Made by a program: the position numbers and the translations under genes
From: Rhizobium sp. ZPR4
Lineage (GTDB): Bacteria > Pseudomonadota > Alphaproteobacteria > Rhizobiales > Rhizobiaceae
NCBI RefSeq assembly: GCF_040215725.1
Contig: NZ_CP157967.1
Span: forward strand, 186,001-250,000
Reading direction: 5' to 3'
Length of the DNA: 64,000 bases
Part shown: positions 35,570 to 44,766 of the stretch, piece after piece
Position numbering within the stretch: position 1 is the first letter of the stretch
Layout: each line of letters opens with the position of its first letter
The notes under the pieces: model-generated
The model's database searches: none
What the model saw: only the letters and a program-made list of their open reading frames with translations
What the model was told of the DNA's origin: nothing

Positions 35570-36613
35570 TTATGCGGCTTCGTCCACAGGCGTATTTTCC
35601 TTGGCCTTGAGTTCGATCTGGCCGGAGTTGGCCAGACGAATGGCTTCCTGGGCGATGGCGCGCCGGGCAATCGCGATTTCGCGCGGATTGATGCCGGTAT
35701 TGCCCATCTGCAGGTCGGATTCGATCATGCGGCGCTGACGCGGGCTGATCGAGGACAGCACGATCTCGCGAATCTCGTTGCCGGATCCCCGCAGTGCCAT
35801 CGTCAGGATGTCCGCGGCGATGTCGTTGAGCAGCAGGACGCGGCTCGGCTGCGGCATACGGGTGAGATCGTCGAAAAGGAAGATCTTCGGTCGAACCTTC
35901 TCGACCGATTCCTTGTTGATCGTCTCGAGCGAGCTGAGCAGCGTATCGACCACCGGCTTGTCGAGTTCGTTCATCAGGTCGGCGACCTTCGTGGAACCGG
36001 AGGCGTTGCGTTCGGCATCAATCTCGGCCATCAGCCCGAGCACGCGGTTCTCGATGATCTGGGCCGCTTTCGGGCTGACATCCTTGATGTTGACCGTGCG
36101 GTTCATGATGTCGGCGCGCTGGGCTTCGGGAAGCTGCAGCAGGATCTTCGCACCAAAGGCCGAAGGCATCATGGACAGGACATAGGCGATCGTCTGCGGA
36201 TGCTCGCGCAGGAAGAACTTGGCGACGAAGACCGGATCGGCTTCGCCCAGGCGATCCCAGATGGACGTCTCGTAGGCCTGGAAGGCGGTACGGCGGCCAA
36301 GCAGGCTGTCGACCTCGTCGGGCGTCAGGCCCTCTTCGAGAATGCTCTCGATGGCCTTGGCGTTGTCCATGAGGCCGGCGCCCTCGGTGAAGAGGTCTTC
36401 GAATTCCGCCACGAGCTGCGCCAGCTCGTCTGGCGGAATGAGCCGCAGCGATTGCGCCGAGGCAATGATCATCTGCAGCTCGTTCTGCGTGAAGTATTTC
36501 AGCAGCCGTCCCGCCACTTGTTTTCCCATGGCAAGGAGGACGGCGGCTGCTTTTTCAGTCTGAGATAACGGTTTCTCGGCAATCGCGCCGCTGAAATCGT
36601 CAAAGTCCATCAT
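35570..36613 (-). CDS. fliG: Flagellar motor switch protein FliG
   Basis: Rotor protein linking the MS ring to the switch and contacting MotA, 347 residues. It shows LSQTEKAAAVLLAMGK at the N-terminus, the middle-domain EHPQTIAYVLSMM motif, and the C-terminal torque helix region with FLFDDLTRMP and EIREIVLSSISPRQRRMIESDL, where charged residues face MotA. Co-directional with fliN, 49 bases downstream of it. Confidence 0.96.
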   Translation of the reverse strand: MMDFDDFSGAIAEKPLSQTEKAAAVLLAMGKQVAGRLLKYFTQNELQMIIASAQSLRLIPPDELAQLVAEFEDLFTEGAGLMDNAKAIESILEEGLTPDEVDSLLGRRTAFQAYETSIWDRLGEADPVFVAKFFLREHPQTIAYVLSMMPSAFGAKILLQLPEAQRADIMNRTVNIKDVSPKAAQIIENRVLGLMAEIDAERNASGSTKVADLMNELDKPVVDTLLSSLETINKESVEKVRPKIFLFDDLTRMPQPSRVLLLNDIAADILTMALRGSGNEIREIVLSSISPRQRRMIESDLQMGNTGINPREIAIARRAIAQEAIRLANSGQIELKAKENTPVDEAA

Positions 36614-36662
36614 GGTCTTCGTCTCCGTCCCGCAAGGGGCGTGGGCTCATCCTGAGCCGGGT

Positions 36663-37193
36663 TCAGCTTTTCTTCGTGTTGTAGATTTCAGTGAGCTTGA
36701 TGCCGAATCTGGTGTCGTCATGTTCCAGAACGGTAATCTCGCCCCGGCCGATCTTGCGGCCGTTCACGGTAATTTCGACCGGTTCGCCGATCTTCTTGTC
36801 GAGCGCGATGATTGCGCCCTCTGTCAGGTTCATCAGGCCGGAGACCTGCATGCGGCTACTGCCGAGCACGATCTGGACGTCGATCGGGATGTCCATGATC
36901 AGGTCCATGTTGGCGGTCAGCGCGCTGCCGGGAGCGGCCGGGGCCGCGGAAGCGCCGCCGAACTCGCCGTCATCGAAGGCTGGAGCGGAATTGTCGTCGC
37001 CGAAATCGCCGAAGGTGGAAAGATCCGTGCCTGCTTGCGCGCCGAATGCATCGGCGTCGAAGTCAGGCAGGGTGCCTTCGTTGTCTTTCTTCAGGACGCC
37101 GCGCAGACCATCGATGGCCTCGTCCAAGGCGGCGTCGCTGTTTGAAACGTCCAGCGATTCCTCGCTGCTTTGCTGTGTCGTCTTCGTAGCCAT
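36663..37193 (-). CDS. fliN: Flagellar motor switch protein FliN
   Basis: C-ring protein, 176 residues. The conserved SpoA domain occupies the last 85 residues ([59 protein letters not shown]). The first 90 residues are an acidic, Asp/Ala-rich extension, longer than in enteric FliN, as in other rhizobia. Placed between fliG and fliM. Confidence 0.95.
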   Translation of the reverse strand: MATKTTQQSSEESLDVSNSDAALDEAIDGLRGVLKKDNEGTLPDFDADAFGAQAGTDLSTFGDFGDDNSAPAFDDGEFGGASAAPAAPGSALTANMDLIMDIPIDVQIVLGSSRMQVSGLMNLTEGAIIALDKKIGEPVEITVNGRKIGRGEITVLEHDDTRFGIKLTEIYNTKKS

Positions 37194-37256
37194 GAAATCA
37201 CTATTCCAGTTGAAACTTGCCTCAAGCTGCCGTGTGCGGGATCACGCGCCAGCCGA

Positions 37257-38204
37257 TCAATTCATCAAGTGTCTGAGAAGCTCATCGTCGGAATTGACGT
37301 TGTCCTTGACGCGCACCGTATAATTTTCGCCAGAGCGGCCGAATTCGCAGATGTAAAGGTCTTTGCTGTTCGCGCTGACCTCGACCCGAACGTCGCCGGT
37401 ATTATCCATGAAGGGAATGACATCGCCGACAGCGAGCTTGGAAATGGTGTCGAGCGTCAGTGATTCGAGCCGGATGCGCGCCTCAAGCGTCACCTGCGAG
37501 CGGCGGACCTGCTCGCTGAGCTGATCCGACCATGCCTGGGAGGCGGCGGTCGGATTCTTGGCGCGCGGGGCACTGACGACAGTGCGCAGCAGGTCGCGCT
37601 GCGGCACGATGATGACGATCTGGGAAAGCGATTTGCCGAGCGAGATCGTCATGGTGATCGCGGCAGCAAAGTCATTGCCTCCATCGCCGATGGCCGCTGG
37701 TCGGTCCTCGATATTGTAGGGCGGGTCGAGATAGGGTTCGAAGCCGCCGGACGCATTGACCGCCGAGCGAAGCACCTTGGCGATCTTTTCGAATACCATG
37801 ACCGACAGATCGAGCTCGATCACCGAAAGCGGCCGCGCGACGGCTGCTTCTATGTCTTCTGCGCGTGCACCCAGCATATGCTCCATCAGCGTCATGATGA
37901 AGCCGGCACCGCAGCCGAGGATGAAATTCGGTGCCCAGTTGCGCAGCGAACCATTGACCAGGGCATGGCTGCCGCCAAGCCCGGCAATCAGCTCGTTCAT
38001 CGAGCCGGACCGGCAGCCGGCATAGGCGACATTCAAGTCCAGGCCCGTTTCGCTCTTGATGATGTCGGGCAGGAATTCGGCATAGACCTGGGCGAAGGCG
38101 GTGCCGAGTTTCGCAAGCGTCGCCTGATCGCCGAGATTGCCTGTAAGCTTGGCAAAAAGGGTGCGGTCCATCGTCTGTGCCCTGTGCGCGGATTGCTGGC
38201 TCAT
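37257..38204 (-). CDS. fliM: Flagellar motor switch protein FliM
   Basis: CheY-binding switch protein, 315 residues. The middle CheC-like domain includes LNVAYAGCRSGSMNELIAGLGGSHALVNGSL and FILGCGAGFIMTLMEHMLGA. The C-terminal SpoA domain includes LEARIRLESLTLDTISKLAVGDVIPF. The short N-terminal CheY-binding LSQxEID motif of enteric FliM is not obvious: the protein begins MSQQSAHRAQTMDRTL. Starts 5 bases after motA. Confidence 0.93.
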   Translation of the reverse strand: MSQQSAHRAQTMDRTLFAKLTGNLGDQATLAKLGTAFAQVYAEFLPDIIKSETGLDLNVAYAGCRSGSMNELIAGLGGSHALVNGSLRNWAPNFILGCGAGFIMTLMEHMLGARAEDIEAAVARPLSVIELDLSVMVFEKIAKVLRSAVNASGGFEPYLDPPYNIEDRPAAIGDGGNDFAAAITMTISLGKSLSQIVIIVPQRDLLRTVVSAPRAKNPTAASQAWSDQLSEQVRRSQVTLEARIRLESLTLDTISKLAVGDVIPFMDNTGDVRVEVSANSKDLYICEFGRSGENYTVRVKDNVNSDDELLRHLMN

Positions 38205-38209
38205 GATCG

Positions 38210-39082
38210 TCAGGCTGCCTTGCTTTCACCGCCGGGGTTCATCATTTCCTGCTCGACCGCATCGATCGAGGGACGCTCGTAGGAAGAGATGGTCTTGCGG
38301 CCGTATTCGAGCGCGACCTGCGGCACCGATCCGTTCATGTAGGCAAGCAGCGTCTGCTTCACGATGACGTAGAGGCGGTGCTGTTTGTTGCGCACGACCT
38401 TGATCTGGGAGACCAGCGGCGCGCAGACCGAATAGGACAGAATGATGCCGAGGAAGGTGCCGACCAGCGCCGAACCGATGAGATGGCCGAGCACCTCGGG
38501 TGATTCGTTGATGTGGCTCATCGCTTTGATGACGCCGAGAACGGCGGCCACGATACCGATCGCGGGGAAGGAATCGCCCATGATCGTGATCGAATGATAG
38601 GGCTTCATCTTGTCGTGCTGCATCGTGTCGAGTTCTTCGTCCATCAGCGCCTCGATCTCGTGCGAGCGGGCATTGCCGATGATGATGAGGCGGACATAGT
38701 CGCAGATGAAGGCCGTCAGATCCTTGTTCTTCAGCACCGTCGGTGCGGCCTTGAAGATCGTCGATTCGTCGGGATTGTCGATATGGGCTTCGATTTCGTT
38801 GCGCGACTTGGTGCGCAGATCGCGCATCAGGGCATAGAGCACGCCGAGCGTGTCGAGATAGTCGCGCTCCTTGGGAACCGCATGGCGGAAAGCCTCTCCG
38901 AGCGCCTTGCCCGAATCCTTCACCACCTTCATCGGATTGGCCATGATGAAGCCACCGAGACCGGCGCCTGCGATAATGACAAATTCGAAAGGCTGGAACA
39001 GCGCGCCTACGTCTCCGCCCATAGCCATGAAGCTGCCTATGATGCAGCCGCAGGTCACTACAAATCCGATAATAATATTCAT
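38210..39082 (-). CDS. motA: Flagellar stator protein MotA
   Basis: Proton-channel stator subunit, 290 residues with four membrane segments. Landmarks are [45 protein letters not shown], seen here as two segments, the cytoplasmic loop with [24 protein letters not shown], and the third and fourth segments with [18 protein letters not shown] and [17 protein letters not shown]. The start is the ATG before NIIIG; the longer frame runs into the divergent promoter region shared with flgF. Confidence 0.95.
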   Translation of the reverse strand: MNIIIGFVVTCGCIIGSFMAMGGDVGALFQPFEFVIIAGAGLGGFIMANPMKVVKDSGKALGEAFRHAVPKERDYLDTLGVLYALMRDLRTKSRNEIEAHIDNPDESTIFKAAPTVLKNKDLTAFICDYVRLIIIGNARSHEIEALMDEELDTMQHDKMKPYHSITIMGDSFPAIGIVAAVLGVIKAMSHINESPEVLGHLIGSALVGTFLGIILSYSVCAPLVSQIKVVRNKQHRLYVIVKQTLLAYMNGSVPQVALEYGRKTISSYERPSIDAVEQEMMNPGGESKAA

Positions 39083-39305
39083 CGTCGGTCCACACCTGAA
39101 CGTTGCTTCATACGATGAACTAGGGGACCTGCCTTGCGTGAGGCTGTTCGATGGGCCTCTGAACCTCCTTTTTGCCTTGTCAGCTTCGCACAAGCCAAGC
39201 CCTGCAGGATGGCGGGTAAGGGCATCCATGCCCCGCTAACGAAATGTAGGAGCGCCGACGGCGTTTCCTTTCCCGTTATTCTCCAATGTCCGGAGGGCGT
39301 TGAAA
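39083..39305. promoter_or_regulatory. Divergent motA/flgF promoter region
   Basis: A 223-base gap between the minus-strand motA unit and the plus-strand flgF unit, which must hold both promoters. In S. meliloti such class II promoters are activated by Rem. The stretch GGGCATCCATGCCC near 39213-39226 is a short palindrome. No -35/-10 pair is certain by eye. Confidence 0.5.
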
Positions 39306-40040
39306 ATGCAGTCTGGTATTTATGTGTCGCTATCCTCCCAGATGGCGCTCGAGCGGCGCCTGACGACGATCGCCGATAACTTGGCCAACGTGAACACGAC
39401 GGGTTTCCGCGGCACTGAGGTCAAGTTCGATCAGGTCCTCAGCAATACCCAAAACAAGCTCAACGCCAAGGTTGCCTTCGTCTCGCAGGGCAACGACTAC
39501 CTCTCCACCGACAATGGCGAACTTCAGAATACCGGCAATCTCTTCGATTTCGCCGTCAAGGGTGACGCCTATTTCGGCATGAACACGCCGGCAGGCCTGG
39601 TGCTGAGCCGCGATGGCCGCTTCACCATGACCGAAAGCGGCGCGCTGGTTTCCACGCGCGGCTTCCCGGTCCTCGATCCTGGCGGTGCGCCGATCCAGCT
39701 CGACCCCGCCGGCGGTCCGCCGAGCGTCGCGTCGAACGGCACGATCACGCAGAATGGTCGGAGCATGGGTCAGATCGGCCTCTATAGCGCCGATGTCAGC
39801 AAGGGCTTCCTGCGCTATGAGAACAGCGGCATCCTGCCGACCGATACGCCGCAGGCGGTGATCGACCGTTCGAATATCGGCATCGCTCAGGGCTATCTTG
39901 AAAACTCCAACGTCAACGGCATGCGGGAAATGACCAATCTGATCGAGGTCAGCCGCGCCTTCGACAATATCAGCACGCTCACCAGCAGCAGTGAAGGCAC
40001 GCTCACCGACGCCATCAAGACCCTCGGCGGCAGCCAGTAA
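39306..40040 (+). CDS. flgF: Flagellar proximal rod protein FlgF
   Basis: Rod protein of 244 residues. It begins MQSGIYVSLSSQMALERRLTTIADNLANVNTTGFRG, the rod/hook N-terminal motif, and ends with SNVNGMREMTNLIEVSRAFDNISTL, the family C-terminal motif. The TTG three codons upstream is in frame; the ATG with GGAGGGCG upstream is preferred. First gene of a long plus-strand flagellar unit. Confidence 0.94.
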   Translation: MQSGIYVSLSSQMALERRLTTIADNLANVNTTGFRGTEVKFDQVLSNTQNKLNAKVAFVSQGNDYLSTDNGELQNTGNLFDFAVKGDAYFGMNTPAGLVLSRDGRFTMTESGALVSTRGFPVLDPGGAPIQLDPAGGPPSVASNGTITQNGRSMGQIGLYSADVSKGFLRYENSGILPTDTPQAVIDRSNIGIAQGYLENSNVNGMREMTNLIEVSRAFDNISTLTSSSEGTLTDAIKTLGGSQ

Positions 40041-40048
40041 AGAGACTG

Positions 40049-41437
40049 ATGATGGTCGAGGATCGGTTGCCGGAAGGCGCGTTGTCGCCGAAGCTTTCGC
40101 ATATGGCCGTTTTGGCAGGCCAGTATGCGATGGCGGAGAATGCCGTGGCCCATGGCGGCCATGTGCGCACCATCGCTGCCGGCCACTATACCGTTGCCGG
40201 CCTTTCCAGACAGGTGCGCCTCGGCGATTTCGTCGCGCATCGGTCGCCGACGGGCGTCCACCTCGGCGAAGTCGTCCGCGTCGAACCGGAACTTACCTAT
40301 GTCTGTCCGATCGAGCCGGGCGAACCGATCGGCATCCAGGACACCATCATCCGCAAGGGCGCCTTTCGCATCGCGCCCGATGACAGCTGGTGCGGCCGCA
40401 CGATCAACTCGCTCGGCGAGCCGATCGATGGGCTGGGGCCGCTGACCGCGGGTCTTGAAGCGCGCTCGATCTCCAACACGGCCCCGCCGTCGATGACGCG
40501 AAAGCGCGTCGAGACCGGGTTCAAGACCGGCGTCCGTGCCATCGATATCTTCTCGCCGCTCTGCCTTGGTCAGCGCCTCGGCATCTTCGCCGGCTCCGGC
40601 GTCGGCAAATCGACGCTGCTGTCGATGCTGGCGAGAGCCGAAGCCTTCGACAAGGTGGTGATCGCGCTTGTCGGCGAACGCGGCCGCGAAGTGCGCGAAT
40701 TCATCGAGGATACGCTCGGTTCCCACATGCAGAAATCGGTGGCGGTCGTCGCGACGAGCGACGAGAGCCCGATGCTGCGCAAGATGGCACCGCTTTCGGC
40801 CATCACGATCGCCGAGCATTTCCGCGACAAGGGCGACAACGTTCTCCTGATCGTCGACAGCGTTACCCGTTTCGCTCATGCCATCCGCGAAGTGGCGACG
40901 GCCTCCGGTGAGCCGCCGATCGCGCGCGGATATCCGGCTTCCGTGTTCACCGAATTGCCGCGCCTTCTCGAGCGGGCAGGCCCCGGACCGGAAGGGACCG
41001 GCACAATCACCGCCATCATCTCCATCCTCGTCGATGGCGACAACCATAACGACCCGATTGCCGATTCCACCCGTGGCATTCTCGACGGTCACATCGTGCT
41101 GCAGCGCAGCCTCGCCGAAGAGGGGCGCTACCCGCCGATCGATCCGCTGGCATCCGTCTCGCGTCTGGCGCGAAAGGCCTGGACCGCGGATCAGGAGAAG
41201 CTGGTTTCACGCCTGAAGGCGCTGGTGCATCGCTACGAGGAAACGCGCGATCTGCGCCTGATCGGCGGCTATCGCCAGGGCAGCGACGCCGATCTCGATA
41301 TCGCCGTGCGCCAGGTGCCGATCATCTACGACATACTGAAGCAGACCCCGGGCGAAGAGCCGTCGGCGGATGCCTTCACCGATCTTGCGACTGCCCTCAG
41401 AAACGCTTCGAGCGGTGTCCCCGCCAGAGCCAAGTGA
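40049..41437 (+). CDS. fliI: Flagellum-specific export ATPase FliI
   Basis: F1-beta-like ATPase powering unfolding and entry of export substrates, 462 residues. Walker A is FAGSGVGKSTLLSMLAR, Walker B VLLIVDSVTRFAHA, with ALVGERGREVREFIEDTLG and the signature PAFPS-equivalent region RGYPASVFTELPRLLERAG. No fliH or fliJ gene lies beside it; a divergent FliH-like protein is encoded near the end of the window. Confidence 0.95.
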   Translation: MMVEDRLPEGALSPKLSHMAVLAGQYAMAENAVAHGGHVRTIAAGHYTVAGLSRQVRLGDFVAHRSPTGVHLGEVVRVEPELTYVCPIEPGEPIGIQDTIIRKGAFRIAPDDSWCGRTINSLGEPIDGLGPLTAGLEARSISNTAPPSMTRKRVETGFKTGVRAIDIFSPLCLGQRLGIFAGSGVGKSTLLSMLARAEAFDKVVIALVGERGREVREFIEDTLGSHMQKSVAVVATSDESPMLRKMAPLSAITIAEHFRDKGDNVLLIVDSVTRFAHAIREVATASGEPPIARGYPASVFTELPRLLERAGPGPEGTGTITAIISILVDGDNHNDPIADSTRGILDGHIVLQRSLAEEGRYPPIDPLASVSRLARKAWTADQEKLVSRLKALVHRYEETRDLRLIGGYRQGSDADLDIAVRQVPIIYDILKQTPGEEPSADAFTDLATALRNASSGVPARAK

Positions 41438-41501
41438 TGGCCGTGCACAGCACCACCTCGATTTTTCCTTGTCCGCAGCCTGCCGGATATTGCCGAATGT
41501 C

Positions 41502-42068
41502 ATGCCGAAAAAGGGGCCAGAAGTGAGAGAATCCGACGCAGACGAACCGGTCGCCCCGCCGAAATCGGCGAGAAGGCGAACCGTTACGGACAAGGCTTTG
41601 GCCTTTACCGGACTGGCGCTTGCCGGTGCCTCTGCCTTCTTCCCCTGGTACGTGTTTCTGAACCCGGACAAGTTCGGCATTCAGGTGGCCGAAGGCGATC
41701 GCACCCGCGATTTGCCGAACTGGCCCGGCCGCACGATCGTCAGCGTATCGCCGCTCGCCATGGTCAACAAGAATCCCGCCGAGCCGAAAGACTTGATTCC
41801 CGATCCGCTGACGACGGCGACGGTCAGCAATGCCGGCCGTGAGGACGACAAGGGGCCGCCGGCCGATCAGCAGCCGTTTCCCGGCAAGTCCGCGTTTCAA
41901 CTGCTGCATGTCGCCAATGGCCGCGCGCTGATCGAGGACGACACCGGCATGTATGTCGTGCGTGTCGGATCGCTTCTGCCCGACAACAGCCGGTTGGCTT
42001 CGATCGAACAGCGAGAGGGAAAATGGGTCATCGTCACCTCGACGGGCGATGTCTACGGCAACAATTGA
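41502..42068 (+). CDS. Single-span membrane protein with GspC/PilP-like C-terminal domain
   Basis: A 188-residue bitopic protein with no confirmed family name. A basic, proline-rich cytoplasmic start (PPKSARRRTVTDK) leads into one membrane segment (ALAFTGLALAGASAFFPWYVFL). The periplasmic part ends in LLHVANGRALIEDDTGMYVVRVGSLLP then GKWVIVTSTGDVYG. That last pattern looks like the small beta domain of PilP and GspC (d.G...v.vGs.lp...v..I....g..vv.t..G.i.); the likeness is inferred. A GTG at 41523 with AAAAGGGG upstream is an alternative start. It sits between fliI and flgB, so a flagellar role is likely. Confidence 0.8.
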   Translation: MPKKGPEVRESDADEPVAPPKSARRRTVTDKALAFTGLALAGASAFFPWYVFLNPDKFGIQVAEGDRTRDLPNWPGRTIVSVSPLAMVNKNPAEPKDLIPDPLTTATVSNAGREDDKGPPADQQPFPGKSAFQLLHVANGRALIEDDTGMYVVRVGSLLPDNSRLASIEQREGKWVIVTSTGDVYGNN

Positions 42069-42187
42069 AGAAAACCCGGAACCGCCTGGATTTCAGGCGC
42101 TTCGAAGACTTTACAGGAACGCATTTCTCGCAAGTCCCACGCAAGATTATCCCGCTAGATTCACAGTGTAAGAACGGAGAGAAGCCC

Positions 42188-42580
42188 ATGCAACCCATTC
42201 AGCTCTTTGACCTGGCCTCGCGGCAAGCCGAGTGGCTCCAGGTACGTCAGCAGGTTGTTGCCGGCAATATCGCCAATGCCAATACACCGAAGTTTCACGC
42301 CAAGGATGTCACGCCATTCCAGGCCGTTCTGGACAACCAGAACGTCGGCATGGCCCAGACAAATCCCGCGCATCTTTCGGGCAGCGAATTCAGCACGAGC
42401 GGCAACGTCAACGTTGAGGAAGCGCCGCTCAACCAGGAAATTGGTGTCCAGGAGTCGGGTAACACCGTCGGCCTGGAAGACGAGCTCGCCAAGGCAGGTG
42501 AAATCAAGCGCCAGTACAGCTTGAACACCGCTCTCGTCGGCTCCTTTCATCGCATGATGTTGATGACCGTAAAACAATAG
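42188..42580 (+). CDS. flgB: Flagellar proximal rod protein FlgB
   Basis: Rod protein of 130 residues, with the motif VRQQVVAGNIANANTPKFHAKDVTPF near the N-terminus. CGGAGAG precedes the ATG; the longer frame overlaps the preceding gene. Followed closely by flgC and fliE, the usual rod gene group. Confidence 0.94.
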   Translation: MQPIQLFDLASRQAEWLQVRQQVVAGNIANANTPKFHAKDVTPFQAVLDNQNVGMAQTNPAHLSGSEFSTSGNVNVEEAPLNQEIGVQESGNTVGLEDELAKAGEIKRQYSLNTALVGSFHRMMLMTVKQ

Positions 42581-42596
42581 ATGAAGTGAAGATGTC

Positions 42597-43013
42597 ATGG
42601 ACCCCTTATCAGCCGCATTGAAAATTGCAGGCTCCGGCCTGGAGGCTCAGTCGACTCGTCTGCGTGTTGTCTCCGAAAATATCGCCAACGCCCGCTCGAC
42701 GGGTGATACGCCCGGTGCCGATCCTTATCGGCGCAAGACGGTAACGTTCGGTGCCGAAATGGACCGTGCCAATGGCGTAACCACTGTCGGCGTCAAGAAG
42801 CTCGGCGAAGACACGGGCAAGTTCGTCGAAGAATACGATCCCAGTAATCCGGCCGCGGACCAGAAGGGCTACGTCAAGATGCCCAACGTCAACGTCCTAG
42901 TCGAGATGGCCGACATGCGCGAAGCCAATCGTTCCTACGAGGCCAATCTGCAGACGGTCAGACAGGCCCGTGATCTCATCTCCTCCACTATTGATCTGCT
43001 GAAGAACCAATGA
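42597..43013 (+). CDS. flgC: Flagellar proximal rod protein FlgC
   Basis: Rod protein of 138 residues. It has [30 protein letters not shown] at the N-terminus, [23 protein letters not shown] at the end, both typical. Overlaps fliE by 4 bases. Confidence 0.95.
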   Translation: MDPLSAALKIAGSGLEAQSTRLRVVSENIANARSTGDTPGADPYRRKTVTFGAEMDRANGVTTVGVKKLGEDTGKFVEEYDPSNPAADQKGYVKMPNVNVLVEMADMREANRSYEANLQTVRQARDLISSTIDLLKNQ

Positions 43014-43360
43014 TCGACTCGGTTAAGAATGTAGCCTCCCTCTCGGCGACGCGCGGCCTTAGCAGCATCGCCACGGATCTGACCTCCGCCGCTTCCAGCG
43101 CAATGAACGCCTCGCCGGCCGTCGCTGCTGGAGCGGATGCCGGAATGAGCTTCGCGTCGGTCATGTCGAATGTCGCGAAGGATTCCATCAACTCGCTGAA
43201 GGACGCTGAAAACGCCTCCTTTGCCGGCATCAAGGGCACGATGAGCACCCGCGAAGTCGTCGACAAGGTCATGCAGGCCGATCAGACCCTGCAGACCGCG
43301 ATCGCACTGCGCGACAAGGTGGTCTCGGCGTTCCTCGATATTACGAAGATGCAGATCTAG
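43010..43360 (+). CDS. fliE: Flagellar MS-ring/rod adaptor FliE
   Basis: A 116-residue FliE joining the MS ring to the rod. The variable N-terminus is followed by the conserved AGMSFASVM region and [39 protein letters not shown], the family C-terminus. Confidence 0.93.
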   Translation: MIDSVKNVASLSATRGLSSIATDLTSAASSAMNASPAVAAGADAGMSFASVMSNVAKDSINSLKDAENASFAGIKGTMSTREVVDKVMQADQTLQTAIALRDKVVSAFLDITKMQI

Positions 43361-43457
43361 CGCGGGGTTTCCCGCTCTAATTACTTGATTTGGCGTGAGT
43401 TGTTCGCAAGCCGCTTCGCGGTTTCGAAGGTCCCGCCCTGGCTCGAAGGACGAAAGC

Positions 43458-44246
43458 ATGAGAGCGCTCGCAATTGCCGCGACGGGCATGGACGCCCAGC
43501 AGACCAATCTCGAAGTGATCGCGAACAACATCGCGAACATCAATACGACGGGTTACAAGCGCTCGCGCGCCGAGTTCTCCGACCTTCTCTACCAGACCGA
43601 GCGCGCCAAGGGCATTGCCAACAGGCCGAACCAGGCAGTCGTGCCGGAAGGCGCCAATATCGGCCTCGGCGTGCAGACCGTGGCCGTGCGCAACATTCAG
43701 GTTCAGGGCGAACTGTCGCAAACCCAGAACGAGCTCGATGTAGCCCTCGTCGGTCGCGGCTGGTTCCAGATCCAGATGCCCGACGGCACGACCGCATACA
43801 CGCGCGCCGGCTCCTTCAACAAGAGCGACACCGGCCAGATCGTCACGCCCGATGGCAACGTGTTGGAGCCGGGTATCACGATCCCGAACAATGCGAGCAG
43901 CCTCGCCATCAGCCAGTCCGGCCAGGTGACGGCGATCATCGGCACAGCGACAACGCCGACGGTACTCGGCCAGCTGCAGATCGCCAATTTCGTCAATGAA
44001 GCCGGCTTGCAGCCGATGGGCAGCAACCTCTTCACGCAGACGCCGGCGTCGGGCGATCCCGTCGTCTCCGATCCGAACCAGAACGGCTTCGCCTATCTGA
44101 AGCAGAACTATCTGGAATCGTCGAATGTCGATCCGGTCAAGGAAATCACCGATCTGATCACCGCGCAGCGCGCCTACGAGATGAATTCGAAGGTCATCAC
44201 GACGGCCGACGAAATGGCGCAGATCGTCAGCAAGAACCTGAAGTAG
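43458..44246 (+). CDS. flgG: Flagellar distal rod protein FlgG
   Basis: Distal rod protein, 262 residues. It begins [40 protein letters not shown] and ends [29 protein letters not shown], the two halves of the rod/hook coiled-coil, with the FlgG-specific region [15 protein letters not shown]. The upstream extension of the frame is not supported; CGAAGGACGAAAG precedes the ATG. Confidence 0.95.
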   Translation: MRALAIAATGMDAQQTNLEVIANNIANINTTGYKRSRAEFSDLLYQTERAKGIANRPNQAVVPEGANIGLGVQTVAVRNIQVQGELSQTQNELDVALVGRGWFQIQMPDGTTAYTRAGSFNKSDTGQIVTPDGNVLEPGITIPNNASSLAISQSGQVTAIIGTATTPTVLGQLQIANFVNEAGLQPMGSNLFTQTPASGDPVVSDPNQNGFAYLKQNYLESSNVDPVKEITDLITAQRAYEMNSKVITTADEMAQIVSKNLK

Positions 44247-44265
44247 CAAGAGGGACGGGCCGAAC

Positions 44266-44766
44266 ATGAGGTTTCGCCGGATGAAAAGCTTGGCAATGGC
44301 ATGGTTCGCCGCAGCGAGCCTCTCCGTCGTATTCGCGTCGGCTGCGCCCGCCGGTGCGCAGAGTACCGATGGAGCAAGTCTCGGAACCGCCGTGGTGCCG
44401 ACCGAGACGATCTATCCGGGCGATATCATCAGCAGCGGCCAACTCGAGGAGGTCGAGGTCACCAACCCCAACCTGACCGGCGACTATGCCAAGCGGCTTC
44501 GCGATGTCACCGGCCTTGTGTCGAAGCGCACACTTCTTCCCGGCCGCACGATCTCGATCTCGGCATTGCGCCAGCCCTATGCGGTGACGCGCGGCTCCAA
44601 CGTCCGTCTGGTGATGAGCATGGGCAGCATGACGATCACGGCGGCGGGCACGCCGCTGGATGATGGCGCCGTCGGCGACAACGTCCGTGCCCGTAATATG
44701 GACTCCGGCATCATCGTCAACGGCACGGTCCTGCAAAACGGTACGATCCGCGTGGTTGCGAAATGA
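44266..44766 (+). CDS. flgA: Flagellar P-ring assembly chaperone FlgA
   Basis: Periplasmic chaperone for FlgI, 166 residues. A signal peptide (MKSLAMAWFAAASLSVVFA then APAGAQS) is followed by an SAF-type domain: VPTETIYPGDIISSGQLEEVEV, LVSKRTLLPGRTISISALRQP, and VLQNGTIRVVAK at the end. Overlaps flgI by 4 bases. Confidence 0.92.
   Translation: MRFRRMKSLAMAWFAAASLSVVFASAAPAGAQSTDGASLGTAVVPTETIYPGDIISSGQLEEVEVTNPNLTGDYAKRLRDVTGLVSKRTLLPGRTISISALRQPYAVTRGSNVRLVMSMGSMTITAAGTPLDDGAVGDNVRARNMDSGIIVNGTVLQNGTIRVVAK

Noticed and set aside
39893..41092. Minus-strand frame of 399 codons opposite fliI
   Set aside because: Antisense shadow of a well-conserved ATPase gene; no ribosome site or motif.
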